Positions 1-14,584 of a stretch of 64,000 bases of DNA are shown here, one piece after another (the first letter of the stretch is position 1; every line of letters starts with the position of its first letter). The notes below the pieces were generated by a model. The model was not told the DNA's origin. It saw nothing but the letters and a program-made list of their open reading frames with translations, and searched no databases. Source of the stretch: Anopheles merus (taxonomy: Eukaryota > Arthropoda > Insecta > Diptera > Culicidae); NCBI RefSeq assembly GCF_017562075.2, contig NC_054083.1:40593255-40657254 (forward strand). The letters run 5' to 3'. Both the position numbers and the translations under genes were made by a program.

Positions 1-3000
1 ATTTGCAAGACAAATAAAGCACAATGGGCGAAACCGCACGTTAGTGACTTGAACGCTACGTCAAGCGACGAACAGAGGGCCGGTAAATTCAATCTCTTTG
101 TATTAATCACAACACACACACAGCACTGTAGCACTTTAGCGTATCTTAGCTTCTGCGCTTGCGAGACCGTATGATACACTGGGTGCGACTGGTTCAGCGA
201 CGGGCAGCGAACTGAGCCACTTTGTGTGGCGCAGCAATCGTTAAATTTCGACCATTCGGTTTGCAATCTCTGCGCTGCGTTGTCCGGTCCGGTCACTATT
301 GCGTTGTGGTGGGGGGGGGGGGAGGTGTTTCTTCGGTATAGCTTGCAAGGGCGGAAGGAGAAGCGAAAATGCTCGCGCAATGCGCGTATGCTGCATGAGC
401 CATTGGGTGCTGGCTAGGCGGTGTATGATGCAGCCAGACCGGTATGATACAGTGAGGGAAAAGTGAGCTGGTACAAGCGTACGATTTTCGGTGGTGTTTT
501 AACGACAGTAGATTTAAACTTTGTGTTTCTGGATTTTTTTGTTATATTAATGGATTATAACAATTATATCAGTACATCTCGTAAATATATTTTTTATTTA
601 TTAATTAATTTATGTATTTTATGACATTTTCTCACAAAATAAAGAAGCAGTCAAATTATAATTAAAATGAAATATGGAGTGCATGAGAAAAAAAACATAA
701 ATAAAAATATATAAAGTATATGAAAAAAAAATTAATAATTGGCAAAAAAGAGGAGAGTAATAATCACAAAAAGAATAAAAGAAGAAGTACAAAAAAGCGA
801 GAAGAATGATAATAGGAAGAAAAATAATTAAAAGAAACACATCACAAAGCATTTAATCATATTCAAACCTTCATAATTAAGAATCAAGATTCGGACTCAA
901 ATCTAGACAATTTTTGATTGTTTTACAAAAAGTTATATGTACCAGCACCGTGCTGCACCACTGTCGGAATAGCGCTGGATGCTTTGCACTTGCAGTTGCG
1001 GTTCGCCGATTCAACTCGTCGGTTGAACAGCATCGTACAACCCTCAACCCTACAGCTGCCGGCTACTGCCTTCCCCAAGCATAGAAAGTGAGAGTGAGAG
1101 CTTCGGGAAGGTCGACGGAACAAAAAGAATCGAGGCAATAAAAAAATGCACAAGCCCAGCACAAGCGTTCTGTACGCGCGCAGTGCACTGGAAATGTTCA
1201 GCCTCGATCCCTCGAGCCCATTCAAGACCAAGTGAGGTCCAGTTGGTTATTGCGAGCCTGAAACTCGTCCAAAACGGGTTATAGACTAGTGATGGCGATA
1301 AAACAAAAATAAAAAAAACAATCCCCCGCAACAAGCGGCTGCCGCTATGAAAGGGCTTCGAGCCGGAGTTAATTAACCGGCTTCGACAATGTCCGAGCCG
1401 GCGACCGGTTGGTAAGGTCGCGCTGCTAGATGCAGCCAGATAGAGGAAATCCTATGATCAGAATCGAGTTGAGGAACAGAATAAAAACTTGTACTTTTAG
1501 GTGTATAAATTGAAAAGTCTTGCCGCTGGTGGGAAGTGGTTAAAACTACGCACTGTCACTTGATTGTCTTTGTACAATCACCCATAGCGTGCCTAATGGG
1601 GTAGAGTAGCTATTTGTCGGTAGTATAATAACACACAAGCATAAATTGAAATAGCAAATTAAATGTCTAATCTAGAAGTACATCGCGTGCAATAAACATC
1701 ATACCAACCGCGATGGCATTAAAAACAACAGCCATCATCAACAAGAGCGCCCTCCCGCAGCATAAAAGCTCGCGCGAATTGCACCGCACACCGTGGCACG
1801 ATTCTCATGACACACATGATGAGCAGCTTTGATTAGATTGTGCGTTCATCCGAACGGTCGCCATTGCCCGGGCACTGCCACTATCAACGCCGCCAGAAAG
1901 GTCAGGTTCAGCCATGTGAAAAGGCCCAATCAACCCGAACTCGGGGTTGCGGGTGATTAAAGCATTACACATGTTTACACAGTTGCATTACACTTTACCC
2001 TTGCTCTTTTGCTCGCTCGAAAAGTGTTTTAGTGGCAGAAGCGAAAAAAAACTCACGACATACTAGCGCAGCGGGAATTGGGTCAGCTGGTCTTAAGCAA
2101 CACCCGGTGCGAGGTGAGCAAAAAACTATCCCAAAAACATTACACACATTAAACACAAAAAGTGCTCACCTGAAAGGGCAGTTTCTAATCAAGCCCGGGT
2201 CACGCAGCTGGACGAAAAATGCTTATTAAAATGGTATTACTTCTCCGGCTGGGTGTTAATTAGCGAACGCTCCTTCGTGTGGTTCGGTATTCCGTTTTGC
2301 TTTATGCGCTTGGTGCGCACCCTCTGCGCGCCGAGCTGTCGCGTGTCACTTGCGCCACATTCTAACGTGTGCCGTGCAAACATTCAATAAAGGGAACCGT
2401 TCAGGAAGTGGTTTACTCCAGGGGTTTTTGTTGTTGTTGTTGTTGTTGTTATTGGTGTACTGTTGCTACTGCTATTAGTGGCCGTAACTACTGGGTGCAC
2501 TATTTTGCCTCCGCGTGTGAGATGTTTAGGGGAATGGATGATGATTAATGGTAGGTTTGAATTTTAGTAGCAAAAATAATACACTTGCGGCAATCTCAAG
2601 CAGAATGAGAAATTACAGAAAGCGTTAATTGTAGTTGTGCTATAAATGAATGATTTTCTTCTACACGTCAGCATTACAGTACCTTCTTGCGATGTGTTAA
2701 AAGTCTTTTTATAGCAATGGAATATAAATTAAAAATCTCTATATTAAAAAAAAAACAAGATACAAACAGAAAGTTACGAAAAAATAGGTCCAAACTCTAT
2801 GAAATGACACATATTTATTGGAAGAAATATTAAACAAGCAAATAAGAAAGGAAGTAAGAAACGATCACAATGAGTTAAAGAAACTACGACAAATAGATAC
2901 AAAAACTAATGAAACCAACGAAATGTCAGAAAAAAATAAAAAATCAATGTAAAATGATGTAGCTGACAGATAAAACTGCTCTTAAGTAATAAAACAAATG

Positions 3001-3391
3001 ATTAAATTTACATTTTTTGCGTCAAGCGATTGCTTGAGGCCTTATGACCTTATGAAATTCATCAAACAATAATTAAATTAATCAAATCAATCAACAGTTT
3101 GATCTCCAGTTCAATCACGAAACAAAGCCAGAATGACCTAAAACGTATTGAAATGATTAACTGCTTGATTGTGAAGTTACCAAGCACATTTTATTAAACA
3201 GTATTGACATAACGTAACCAAAGCATTATAGAAAAATGGATGAAATAACGATGCCATTGCCCTGTGGGAAGCAATACCCACGGGTTAATTTTTGTTTCTG
3301 AATGTATCTATCAAACTCAATGCACATACGTCACACCATACAGCGATGAGTGACGTTGAATTGATTGTGATGTCATTTTCCTATGCTTCTC

Positions 3392-3392
<1 letters not shown>
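1..3392. other. Intergenic, no gene seen
   Basis: No open frame here has the composition or motifs of a protein family, and no splice-linked exon set was seen. The stretch holds a G run at 311-322, a GTT run near 2428-2450, and two A-rich, T-poor tracts on the plus strand (about 640-850 and 2740-2990). It may be intergenic or part of a very long intron; the sequence does not decide this. Confidence 0.6.

Positions 3393-3448
<56 letters not shown>
3393..3448. repeat. (CT)n microsatellite
   Basis: An almost uninterrupted CT dinucleotide run of about 53 bases, preceded by a slightly broken CT-rich lead-in. One of three long homopurine/homopyrimidine dinucleotide tracts in the window (the others are at 12416-12459 and 43226-43272). 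Confidence 0.97.
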
Positions 3449-3450
<2 letters not shown>

Positions 3451-6400
3451 ATCCCACAAGGTGGTTAAAACAATTGACAGGGAATCCCTGTCACAAACAC
3501 AACCATAATTTAATTCCTCCGGTCGGTCGGCGGTTCGGTCGGTTGGTTTGGTCGATCTGTTTTGGCGCCACCCAAAACTGTTGAATCAATCCACTCCTGT
3601 CAGAGCCTAATGTACGAAGCACGGGATACGTTGCAATGCTTTATAGACTGTCCACGACCTGCTGCAGCTGTCGACCGCAGCCGCTGCTCAAGCTGGTTAA
3701 TGCACCTGTCCGCTCACACGAACGCCCGCGCGGACATCGCGAAAATTGCTTCACTACGCTTCAGCTTCGTTTAGTATGGCCAAACAGTGGTTTAACCATC
3801 CGGTGGGTTGGCCTCAAAGTTTGACTCATCTCACCATCACCACACTAACTGCTTTCACCCTCGGGACGATGTTACGCTTCCTTCGCGAGCAGAGCAGCGC
3901 TTTCCATTACCGACGTGCTTCGTGGTCCGGGTCGGAACCTAATTAGCGAGCGGGCTCACCTTTCGACTACTAATTTTCCAAAACAACGGCCTTCCTTCTC
4001 GAGCCCCGATTTCACCCGGCCCACCCCACTCAGACACGCTAATCCTATTTCATCGTTATTTCTCTCCCCTCACCCTGCGCGGTGGTTCGGTTTGGATGGT
4101 AATGTTGTTATCAGATTATCTCGATTAAATTCTCCACCACGGGTTGTGTTTGGACGTTTTCGCCGGCCATGTCACGATCACTGGTTGGATCACCCTGTCG
4201 CACACAATTACCGTGCGTCAAAGCGAACACAGCCAAAGCCACGGGCCCGCGGGTGGGTTGGGGACCAAAACCACCGACCACCGATACACAGGGGCAACGC
4301 GGCCGAGCAGACATGTTGGCGACTTGACGCGAAGCCAGTTTGCGTACTCGACCGTTCTTGGAGCGGAACTGGTCTGGAGATGATTGGCTTACTTTTGGAC
4401 ATTGAGTTAGCCAGGCTAGCAGGGTCGGTCGTGTCCCGTTAAAGTATGGTTTTTGATGTTTTGCTCAAGACAACAGCAGACTACGGCACAACTTTTGTTG
4501 TGAAAAGGGATTTGTTTTGTTTTATACGTTTGATGATAACTAATTTTTAAATATTCTTCCCACTGTCTGCAGATTGCGTGACTCACTGACGACACCAGCA
4601 ACACCTCACGCTAGCGCAATGAATCTAATTAGCAGCTAATTTGTACAATACGAGACGTGGGTTAACACGTCACGAAATGAGAAGTACTGCAAACGAACTA
4701 TTAAATCGTTGCTGAATGCGCCAAATGACGTTTTATGCTGAAGGAATACTTTCCACAGGCACACAAATTAATGAGCTCACGGAAGAGAAAAAAAAGCACA
4801 GGAAGGTTAGCACACAAAGAAAACTGTTTAAAAATGGTTCATCAATGGTTCTTCAAACCAAAATGTAGGATAAATTTGCTTTGTTCATGAAGTTGTTGGG
4901 CATTCTAAGGGATAAAACAGGGAAGAATTAATTAGGAAAAGACAAGCACTCAACATACCTGTAAGAAATCAGACCAGATTGTTTTCGAATTCACTTTTGA
5001 AGAAGGGAAGATGCTGCTATGTTAGAACTTCATAATTACACGCACGAGTTGGTGTCCCTTCCAGCTGATCTATTCCGTAAGTGAGTTGGTTCGATTCCTT
5101 CGCATCCTCCAACATCCTAAAGGTGCCTTTGTCTAATTATAGTTCCCCGGTTCCGTAAACAAAAGGCTTCGAGAAATCGAACCAATTATTTATTTATATT
5201 TTAGCGTAATATTAACCTTAACCCTTGTATGGTGCTTCCGAGTTGGCCCTATCTCGGGCCGATGATGATAATGTAGTCTAAGATGCTTAAAAATTGAAGA
5301 TACTGTTAAAAGATTGGGTTCTGGAGGTCGTTGTCTACACCCACGATTCGTATGACGCCTTCCAGTGTGACGTTAAGGGGCGATGAGGAGGATCGGAGGA
5401 CTCTTATGAACGATTCGAGCGACTGTGACATTTTGCTCGATAGTCTGATCTTGCACTATGGACTTGCACTTGCATATCGCTGCCACTCCTTCAGTAGTTC
5501 TTCTTGCTTAAATTCTCACGATGAGTTGATGCATTTTGACGGTAAACCGACACCTTGAGCTAGAAAAGCACCGACACAAATTGCTTCATTTTTGAGCTAT
5601 TACAATCAATTTTATAGTTCCTAAAATGGCTCAAAACCCTTTCAAACTATGCCTAAAAGATTCCAAACAGTGTAAAAGTCATTGAAATGTACAACAGGTT
5701 ATGAAAAGTACTCTCATCAGCATTAATTAATTGTTCTAAAAATTAATAACGTACATCTGAACCCAAAGCGCGCAGTAAATTATATGCCACCGTAAGCCCA
5801 TTTGAAACTATCAATACTCATTAAACTGTCAATTACAGAACGCACAATCAAATAAGAGCTGGAGAGAAAAGGACAAAACCAAAATGCTTACAGCCCGCAT
5901 TGGGTGAGAAATATTACCATTTTTCAATTCCACACACACACACACACAAACGGCACGCAATTCTCGCGCCTCCGCCGCAATAAAAGGGAAAGAAATAAAA
6001 GGGCAAATAAAACATGAAATTTAAAGAGAAAAAAGCTTAACCTCCAAACGCACAACACTCAATGTATCGTTTCCAATGCTGAAAATGCACGGCCAGTGCG
6101 GGGAAAACACACACAATCCCATTACGATCAGCGCGCGCGCGTTCCACGGCGTGGATTGTTGTTGTTTTTTATGTATGTTTTTTATTATTTTATTGTCACC
6201 ACTTTGCGTAAAGACCGCGTAATTCATGGCACCGGTCGCGGCGCTCGCCATTTCGCAGCGCCACCGCATCGCCTACTCGGGATTGAAAATGGGCCACACG
6301 CAAGATGATGAAGCATTGGAAAAGGATTTGCAGGGGTTTTTGTGAACGCGGGTTCGTTTTGCGCTTCGTGTGTGTGTGTGCAAAGTGTGCGTGTCTCTTT

Positions 6401-9400
6401 TGCATAATGGTGTTGTACTAGTGACTCCCCTCCCACCCTCCGGGTAAACAACGGAGCGTAAAAAAGGGCGATGAAGGCGATCACGGGTCCGACCGAGAGC
6501 CAGCCGCCTGCCAGCATCCCGTATCCGGGGAGCATTATCGAATTGCCGAAGACAAATCATTTTTATTGCACCGAAAAGCCATCGGTGCGGTCGATCCAGT
6601 GCCTCCCGGTGGTGGTGCCAGTTGGTGTTAAGCGTGTCGTAGAATGTCCCTTCCAGGCATATGGCCATTTAGCCGGGGAGGGGATAGCAAAAAAAAGCCA
6701 AGCTGCGGCTGGTTATCGAATTATGCTCACCCGGAAGCTCAATTTTCAATCGCCAAACCTGGGAGATCCCAGCCCGCACCAAACGATTCGATTATTACCA
6801 ATTGTGACAGTGCGTGTGTGTGTGTGTGCAAATGTTTTGTCAAGTGATTTTTCCTCCGCACTTTTTTTTCGGCTTACCCCTCTTTTGCGGTTTAACTTTA
6901 GACTTTAGGGGGCAGCCATTCGGTACGGAAGCTTACTCGCATACCGTCACGTCCGCTTTTCCGAAGTACGTGGTAGCGTAGGTGGTGGCAATGGCAATGG
7001 AGTGATTTTATTTGCGAAACAGCTAGCGCGTGCAAAGCGGAAGCCGTCCGGAAGGGTTCCCGTTGGACGATCGCGCGGATGATGTATTGGCCGTTCACTT
7101 CGCTGCGGGTTATGCGGTTTTATTGGTTTTGTTTGCATAAACCACCGCCACCCCTTCCCCGTGGACAGTGGTGCAAGTGTGTGGGTGGAATAGTGGGTAT
7201 TTTGGTGGAATTTTTGTGTGAACGGATTTGTTTGGTTTGTTTCTATTTTGTACATCGATTGATGAATGAGTTGTGTGAATATCGTTTCGGGTTAATAAAC
7301 AGAGTGTGGAGCAAGTGCATTTTTCCTTTGTTGACTAGCTTCGGTGATAAATTGCATATAAAATTGTTAAATTGTGATAAATTGTTTATAAAAAAATAGG
7401 ATAATAAAATTTCGTTCAAGCAACGATTTGCTACAGCCATTTAACAAAGAAAGACACATTTTTATTTTCTAAATATTGACTTACTACATGAGATTTTGTT
7501 AAATTTCCATTATTATCTGTGATTTTTAAGCTAAATTATAATTAAATTCTTTAAGTTGCTGTGGAGTGGCCAAAAAAAATTCATCAATTCTAAGTAGACA
7601 GTTATAATTGTCGATATTGGAAGTTGTCTACCAGTTCGCTGTTTTCTTGGGTTTATTTAGTAACACATATCATGTTAAATAATGTAGCCGAAGCTACATG
7701 AGTATTTTTTTATGTTTATTGAGAGCTCTTAACGCTACAAACTAAAGGCTTATTTCATTTAAAATGCCAATAAAAATTGGTAGATATTTACAATAATTTA
7801 ACCAACTGCTAGCCCTGTTTTTTAGCAATTAAAGAGGTTGAAAAAACTCTCAACTGGTTTGTTTACTGGGATTTTTTTCAGGAGTTATCATAGGAAACAT
7901 TCTTACGATAAATGAACTTTATGTGAAGGTAATTGGACTCTAGAGCAACCTTTTTGGACAAATTCAATAGCCCATCCAAAAATCGGCACCACGGCGTCCA
8001 ATTCTTATCATATAAAGTTAACTTGCCATTAGAAAGAGTCGAGCAAATGACCCACAAATTATGTATCATAATGAATCTACAACCTTAAAATTATCTCCAT
8101 AGTTTGAATGTTTTCTAAACAAGCAATAATTGGTTGAACGTTTTAATAATAACTTTTTGATGAAAACACCCTCCAAAACGTTCACCTTTGCTCTGTGTAG
8201 AATCTTATCCACAAGCAATTACAAACTGCTGTTAAAACACGCTCCCCTAAACAGAGCAGATGTAAAGCTCACAGCACGCTAATCGTGTGGCTATTACTGC
8301 CCCACACAGAAGCATAAGTTTTTTACGACTCATTTGGGTAACTTTTAGACACAGACACACCCAAACCATTCACCCATCGGCAACCCATTTAGCTTGAACC
8401 GAAATGACGTGCTGCGCCATAAAATCAAGACACCGATAGCACTGCTTAAACCGATGATGAAGCATTAATAACTTCCACTTTTCCAACGCCCGAATTCCAC
8501 GCCGTTGTGCACAACGCAATGGTTACAACAAAAGTGAGTGAGGTAAATTATAGCGGTAGCGAGCTATTTCGGGAGTTCGGGAGATATGGAATGCTACCCG
8601 TCCGGAATCCCTTCTGTTTTGCTTTTGTTTGCAGGCTCTTTTCTCCATCATCCATATGGCCCCATCAGCATCGGCAGGCGGAATCATAATGTGGATTTGC
8701 CCTGGCTGCACTACCGATGGACAAGCAACTCATCTCCAATTCACCACAAGCTTCTCACTTACAATCATACCCCTAAATCGGAACCAAAAACCCGTCCTAT
8801 CTGGGAGGTACATACAAACCTGCGTCACGGCAGAACCTAGTACAGTATAATTTAATTTATAATACTCTTACATCGGCTACACCTCTACCACATGCGAATG
8901 GGCTACAGTGTTCCTTCCAACTGATGCGAATGCTGACGGTTGGTTGGAAAAATGGAACACGGTGAGCGGTGGCCAGGATGGCAATAAATTTTCAATATTT
9001 ACAATCAAAACTACACTCGTACGGACGGACACACATATCCCAGCTCTGCGTAAGCGTACCATGGCGAAGGGCACTGTAGGATGGGTGGGAAGGGAATTGG
9101 TTTTTGAATAATTTCACCATAACGAAACAATGACCTCCGGTTGTCCGGATGCGTACTGGGAAGCTACACTCTCCACGTTGCCTTCTCCTTCTCCTAATCC
9201 AAATCCATTTGTTGCTGGAGCCTGCACTCCCGTCCCATCTCAGGGGGGAGAAAAAGGGTACTTTGTTATTCTTCTACCGGGCAGAGATAGTCAAAAATGG
9301 TGTAGCCACAATAAAATGGTTAACAACTGGCAACTACTGTGTGTGTGCGCCTGTTTTAGGGGCCGTACTTCACGTGTTGGATGTTATCTCCGAACTACAC

Positions 9401-10335
9401 CGATACACCGGCGCACACAAACACACACCTGATTTGTACCCGAACCCTTCTGGAGCTTGCAAATCTAGCTGTTCTGTATTGCTGTGTAGATTTTCTGCAT
9501 TTTTTTGCACCTCTCCCCCCGTACACTCTCCTCCTCAGCTGGGCACACAGCTTGTTCGGCATCTTACGTACAGCAGGAACGTACTTGGAACGTGTCGGCT
9601 AATGGGTACGTAAATGCGTCCAGCACAATCTGTGCCTAAATTTACACCAGTTTATCACTTGAGCGAGAAATTAGCTAGCCCGAGAGCTTTTTGGAGAAGT
9701 ACGGAGGAGAAGTCTCCAGGGGATATGATGTGGCATTTTAAGTTTTCTAAGCCTAGGAAGAGGATTGAAAGCATGGTACAGGGCAGAGTACGGTAAGGCA
9801 CAGTTAGCCGATAAGCTAGCCGGGATGAAATTCGAATTCCACAGTCTTACACTTAGAGCTTACGAAAAGCTGTGGAAGCAAACACAAGGGTTATTATTAT
9901 ATCGTTTGTGCGTCGGTGGTAGATATCTACAATGTGATTGCAGTGTGTGTGGTTTTTTTTTTAATTATGTTTTACAGCAGTAGTAAGTATTTCTATGAGT
10001 AAGTAAGTGGTAAGTATTTGTTGAACGTAAATCGAGCACATAAAAATTATTTTTCTTATTTTCATTTAGGGTAATCTTCGTTTTGGATGATTGTACAGCT
10101 TTGCATCATGTAGTGTTAGATATCAGATTTGTTCATGCGTGAATTAGAGCTTAGGAATAGAAAATCTTAAATGGTTTGGATTTCAGCGAAGAAATGAAGA
10201 ATTCAATGAAGCTTTGAAGCCTACTCCAAGATGCACCTCACTTTAATCATATCCTTCAAGCTACGAATGTATAATCGAGAGTTTTTTTTATAGTTCTTCG
10301 TGGTTGAACTTACAGGGTTTACCAAGTCAGTTTTG
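3449..10335. other. Intergenic, no gene seen
   Basis: Frames up to 175 codons exist (for example 3915-4442 plus), but they lack signal peptides, domains, repeats or coding-like composition and are overlapped by equally long frames on the other strand. Short CA/TG runs occur at about 5932-5948 and 6369-6380. AT-rich DNA spans roughly 7380-8160. No promoter-exon arrangement was found. Confidence 0.6.
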
Positions 10336-11136
10336 AATGTAAACATTGGGGCCCTTCACGATTCTAGTCAGTTTTTTGTATGGAATTTCACATTTGGAGG
10401 CTGAAATCATGTAAACACTCCATACAAAACCACACACACAAAACTAGCCTGCAATTTTCAGCCTTGATTATTCTAGCCTCAAAGCTAGAATTAGATACTA
10501 GTGCCTGCTCGAAAAATGGCAAAACAAGGTGGTGTTTACATTTATCCCAAGGTACATTAAAGAGATCTGGTGATGGAATCCAGAATCAAAGTGTATGTAG
10601 TCCGAGTGGTCTCATAGCATGTTTTTATAACCGAATTTGGATATCACTTTGTGACAGCATGGGTGAAAACTTTTGCTCCAAAGAGCTTTCTTGAGGCTTG
10701 ACGAATACACAAAACACTCTTAAAATTATCATTCAGAAGTAGAAGCGATAAAAATCAACCTTCTAAATACATACACCTTGGGATAAGCCCACAGATTCAT
10801 TATACCCACATAGATAGCTGCTCGAAAACTGCTGTACAACGCAAACACTTGACAGGCTTAAATTTCAGCCTACGTACTTAAAACGGAATAGGTTCCATTG
10901 TTTTTCGCCGCATGCAAAATTTTGTTCCATATTGATCTGACATTTAATTTCCATTAAAATAATTTTTAATTTCTACAACATGATTTTCAACACGACTCAA
11001 GCTAGATTGAGTTTTACAGTTCTTTGTTATGTGTTGAAAACCATGCGTTCAAACTGAAATTTCATTTTGAAGCTAATATACCATTTGACAGCTGATGAAA
11101 AACATCTAGGATGCGGTGAATAACAATGTTTACATT
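10336..11136. mobile_element. Foldback/MITE-like element, copy A
   Basis: The segment begins with AATGTAAACATTG (10336-10348) and ends with its exact reverse complement CAATGTTTACATT (11124-11136). Its right half (10897-11019) matches 18728-18849 at roughly 80% by eye, including the shared words CGCCGCATGCAA and ATCTGACATTT. An internal inverted pair, TTATCCCAAGGT (10541-10552) and ACCTTGGGATAA (10776-10787), adds further foldback potential. No transposase coding is visible. No target-site duplication was found, so the outer boundary is provisional. Confidence 0.6.
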
Positions 11137-12412
11137 AAAAATACTTTTTCTCACGCATCACCTTGCAGTGGGTGAAACATAAAAGTCATTAATACTCATA
11201 ATCCGCACCCAAATATAATATCTTCTATTATTCAATCTCACCCGTTCTGCTATGTTTTCCCGATATGTGAGGTATGTGTTCATCATAAAACAAACTTATG
11301 ACCGTTTTTCCATGCAAAATTCATGGCGCTATTTAATTAGGACCAATATCCTTGAAAACTTTTATCGCCCCAAACATAAGCAACGGATTAGGACAAACTC
11401 CTTTGTTCTGGATCTTTAAAGTTTGCCATTTTTCAGCAGCTTGTAAACATTGCGAAGAAATAAAACTTTGGAGAATTAAAGGATTAAGCAACCGCTAACG
11501 ATCAACAAAACTTTGAATCCAAATGTTCAAAAACAATTTGCCGACAAACAACCTTACCCATGCGTAATAGTCAATTACTTTTAGAAACATAACCCACATC
11601 CAACACTAGTGAGAGATCCACACACACACACACACCCACACATTCTTTGAAGCGGCAAAAACCCATTGACACGTTTTAATTGCGTTTAAAAATTGATCCA
11701 AAACACCAACCAACTGCACCCGTCGTTCATTATTCAGCTTAAAACCGTACCGTATTTTGTGCTGTAAAACGCAATCCACCTTCGCTAGTGTTGTGATGGG
11801 GAAAAAACTGCACGCTAATGCTTCATACAAAGCTCGGCGGAGAGCCCCCTCTCTCGCTCTCTCTCTCACACACAGCCTCACTCACCTGGGGAAGGTTAGG
11901 AATTATTTATCTGCACAAAACCGGGCACCGACTAGGCAGCAAAACGTTCCGGCTTAGTGGGGGTTTTGCCATTGTGTGTCGTCGCCGGGCGGGCATTATT
12001 ACTGCATGGAATATTTCTTCCCATATTTATCCCACCCCGCCCCGCCTTGTCTGGAGCCTGGCTTTGCCCTGGCTTAGTTGGAATGAAATTAATTCCTGCT
12101 CATCCTGTATGCTCGTGCGATGTGCGGGAAGGTTCTCTGGGTGCGGTTTGTACCTTTCTACCCCCTTATGCAGTGCAGTGGGGTAGTGTTGGAATGCACT
12201 CAGAGGTCAAGAATAAAGGATTTTGATGACTAGTGTCCTCGCCTCCCTTCCCTTTAGTCTCTAACCAACTCCCAACTCATTTGTTCATTTGTAGGGACGA
12301 TTGGAGCAGCGATAAAACCAAACCAGCCCACAAAAAGCTAGAAATTCACAAACTGTCGACTACTGCTGGTGTTTCTGCTTCAACTTTCGTTCTCTAACAA
12401 AGAGAGAGAAAT

Positions 12413-12415
<3 letters not shown>

Positions 12416-12459
<44 letters not shown>
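12416..12459. repeat. (GA)n microsatellite
   Basis: About 22 GA units without interruption, preceded by broken GA-rich sequence from 12401. Confidence 0.97.
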
Positions 12460-12460
<1 letters not shown>

Positions 12461-14547
12461 AGAGAGCGAAAAAAAGAACTTACAGTACACACATGGCTCA
12501 CGATGGACAGGAGGTTTATGACATATTTTATTGGAAAACGAGGTTCGATGGACACATGCACGCACATCCATCCGCACCAGCCACCGAACCAAACCAAACC
12601 ACGTGAGTAATACACTTTTGTTCTAGCTTCATACCACCACACGGCCGTCCGTTTTTGTACCCCTTTTGTTTTTGCCTCATTCGTCTTTCATTTATCTCGG
12701 CGCGGGTCACAAAGCTAAGGATGAATTCTGACACTCCCCCGTCTAACCGTCTAACCCATCCCCGAGGCCAGCGTGCCACCGGGCTTTGTTATCTCTGCGG
12801 TAGGTGAATTTTAATGAACGATAGCAGGGTAATCCCTCTTTTATGATTTATTTATGGCTGCAATTTGGAAACGATGTACTATCGTACTGCCAACCCCGCT
12901 CTCGGTTCCTGACGAATCCTGGACCGGACGGGCCACCGCACGGACTGTGTCCGCTGCTGAATTGTCCAGCTCTTTCCCTTTTTTTTTTTTTTTGCCCCGC
13001 TTCAGTTCAGTGTAATGCGATGGGCCACAACGATGGTCGTTCACATCCGTTGGCATCTGAAATACGCAAGCACCGAAAACAAAGCACACCAAAACAACCC
13101 CACTATCAATGCCGGTGGGCAAAGAATGCTGCATTGTGGGGAGCGGCCGGTAAGGTTTGTGTGTTTGGTAGACTAAAAATGAATTGTTCTATTGTGATGA
13201 GCGGTCGAGAGGTCGAGAGGAAACCGAGCGAGGATAACTGGACAGATTACACAGGTTTACGAGAAGGTTGTGGCAAAAAGTGAATCGACCGAAAGCTGCC
13301 AAGTGGCTGTTGAAATTGATGGAGAGTTCATGAAACAAAGTGTATTGTTAAATTGATGGTAAAATAGTTATGAAGTGAGTTAGTAGGTCATTAATTTAAT
13401 CCAGCAAGAAAGTAAAACGGTGTTGGAGAAGGTGGTGAGAAGTGGTTCGAGATATTGCAGTAAGTGAAAATAAAGAATAACCATCGTTAACAATTTGCGA
13501 ATAAGTAAATAAGTAAAAAAAAGTCAGCATTGCTTCAAACACGTATTTAGGTCTTTGAGTAATTAATAAAATTAAAGAGAATGAACAACCAAAACCGTCA
13601 TAATGCTAATCTAAACAATTCAAAATAAATAAAGAGAAAGAAATCAAGTAAAAAACCAAATCAATATATCTCCTTTCATATTGCTTTAAGGAAACATCAA
13701 AACAAGCACACATACAAGTAAATAAGAGAGTTTATAAATAACCCAAAGCTACGATAACCAATCTAAAAATAATTCAAACACAAATAAAAACACAAAACAT
13801 ATGAAAAAATATAAATATGAAATACAATTTGTGCAAATAAAAATATGAAATAAGTAAAATGATAGTAAAAACAATTCAGAGAGTAAACGAATAAACAAAA
13901 AAATTACTTTAAGAAAATAACAAACATAAGATCATGATTTAAAAGCATTCAAGATCTCAAACCCAAAACCAACTCTCTGTCAACTATTTTTCGTATGACG
14001 AGTACGTTTAATTAACCATCACTTTAGTCATTAATCTTCATTCTAAACTCACCCCGTTATTCCCTTCATTTCTTCTACTCAATAGCAAACTTTCCCAAAA
14101 CCACTGCCCTGAATCAATTTAACGCTCATTTTCGATTCCACCCGTTCCTTCGAAAGATTCGGTCCTCCCACCTCCCATTCGGGGGAGGGAAGCGGTGCAT
14201 TTTGTTACGCTTCGTTTCACCTAAGCCATTTGTTACCCATGTTAACCGGAACACCGTGTATGGGCCCTGCTTGCTGAAGGACATTACGCAAGCAGGTTGA
14301 AGGGTTTCATCTCGCATCAATTCGGTATCTACCGCGTTTAATAATGGAATGGAACGCATCATCCCCGCTCCCAAATAACAATCTTTCGCTTTAAGATCGA
14401 AAGCTGTTGAAGTGTTTGCTAAACTTTGTTTCGGGACAACGTAATTCTTTTGCATTGACGTACCGGCTCTACACCCCCGGAGGCAGCTACGATGTGTTTG
14501 TTTGAACACAGTTTGCAAAAGAATGTCAATAACCTATTAATACGCGG

Positions 14548-14584
14548 CCCCCCCTCCCCTCCCCCCCCCCCCCCCCCCCCCCCC
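14548..14584. repeat. Poly-C tract
   Basis: C-rich run broken by two T bases, with an uninterrupted stretch of 24 C at 14561-14584. The exact length is likely to be uncertain in any assembly. Confidence 0.95.

Noticed and set aside
3915..4442. 175-codon plus-strand frame
   Set aside because: No domain, no signal peptide, biased toward Arg/Pro/His as expected of chance reading in GC-rich DNA, and other frames overlap it on both strands.
5086..5103. GGTTCGATTCC, a tRNA B-box-like word
   Set aside because: The flanking bases do not form a T stem, and no A box, acceptor stem or anticodon arm fits around it.
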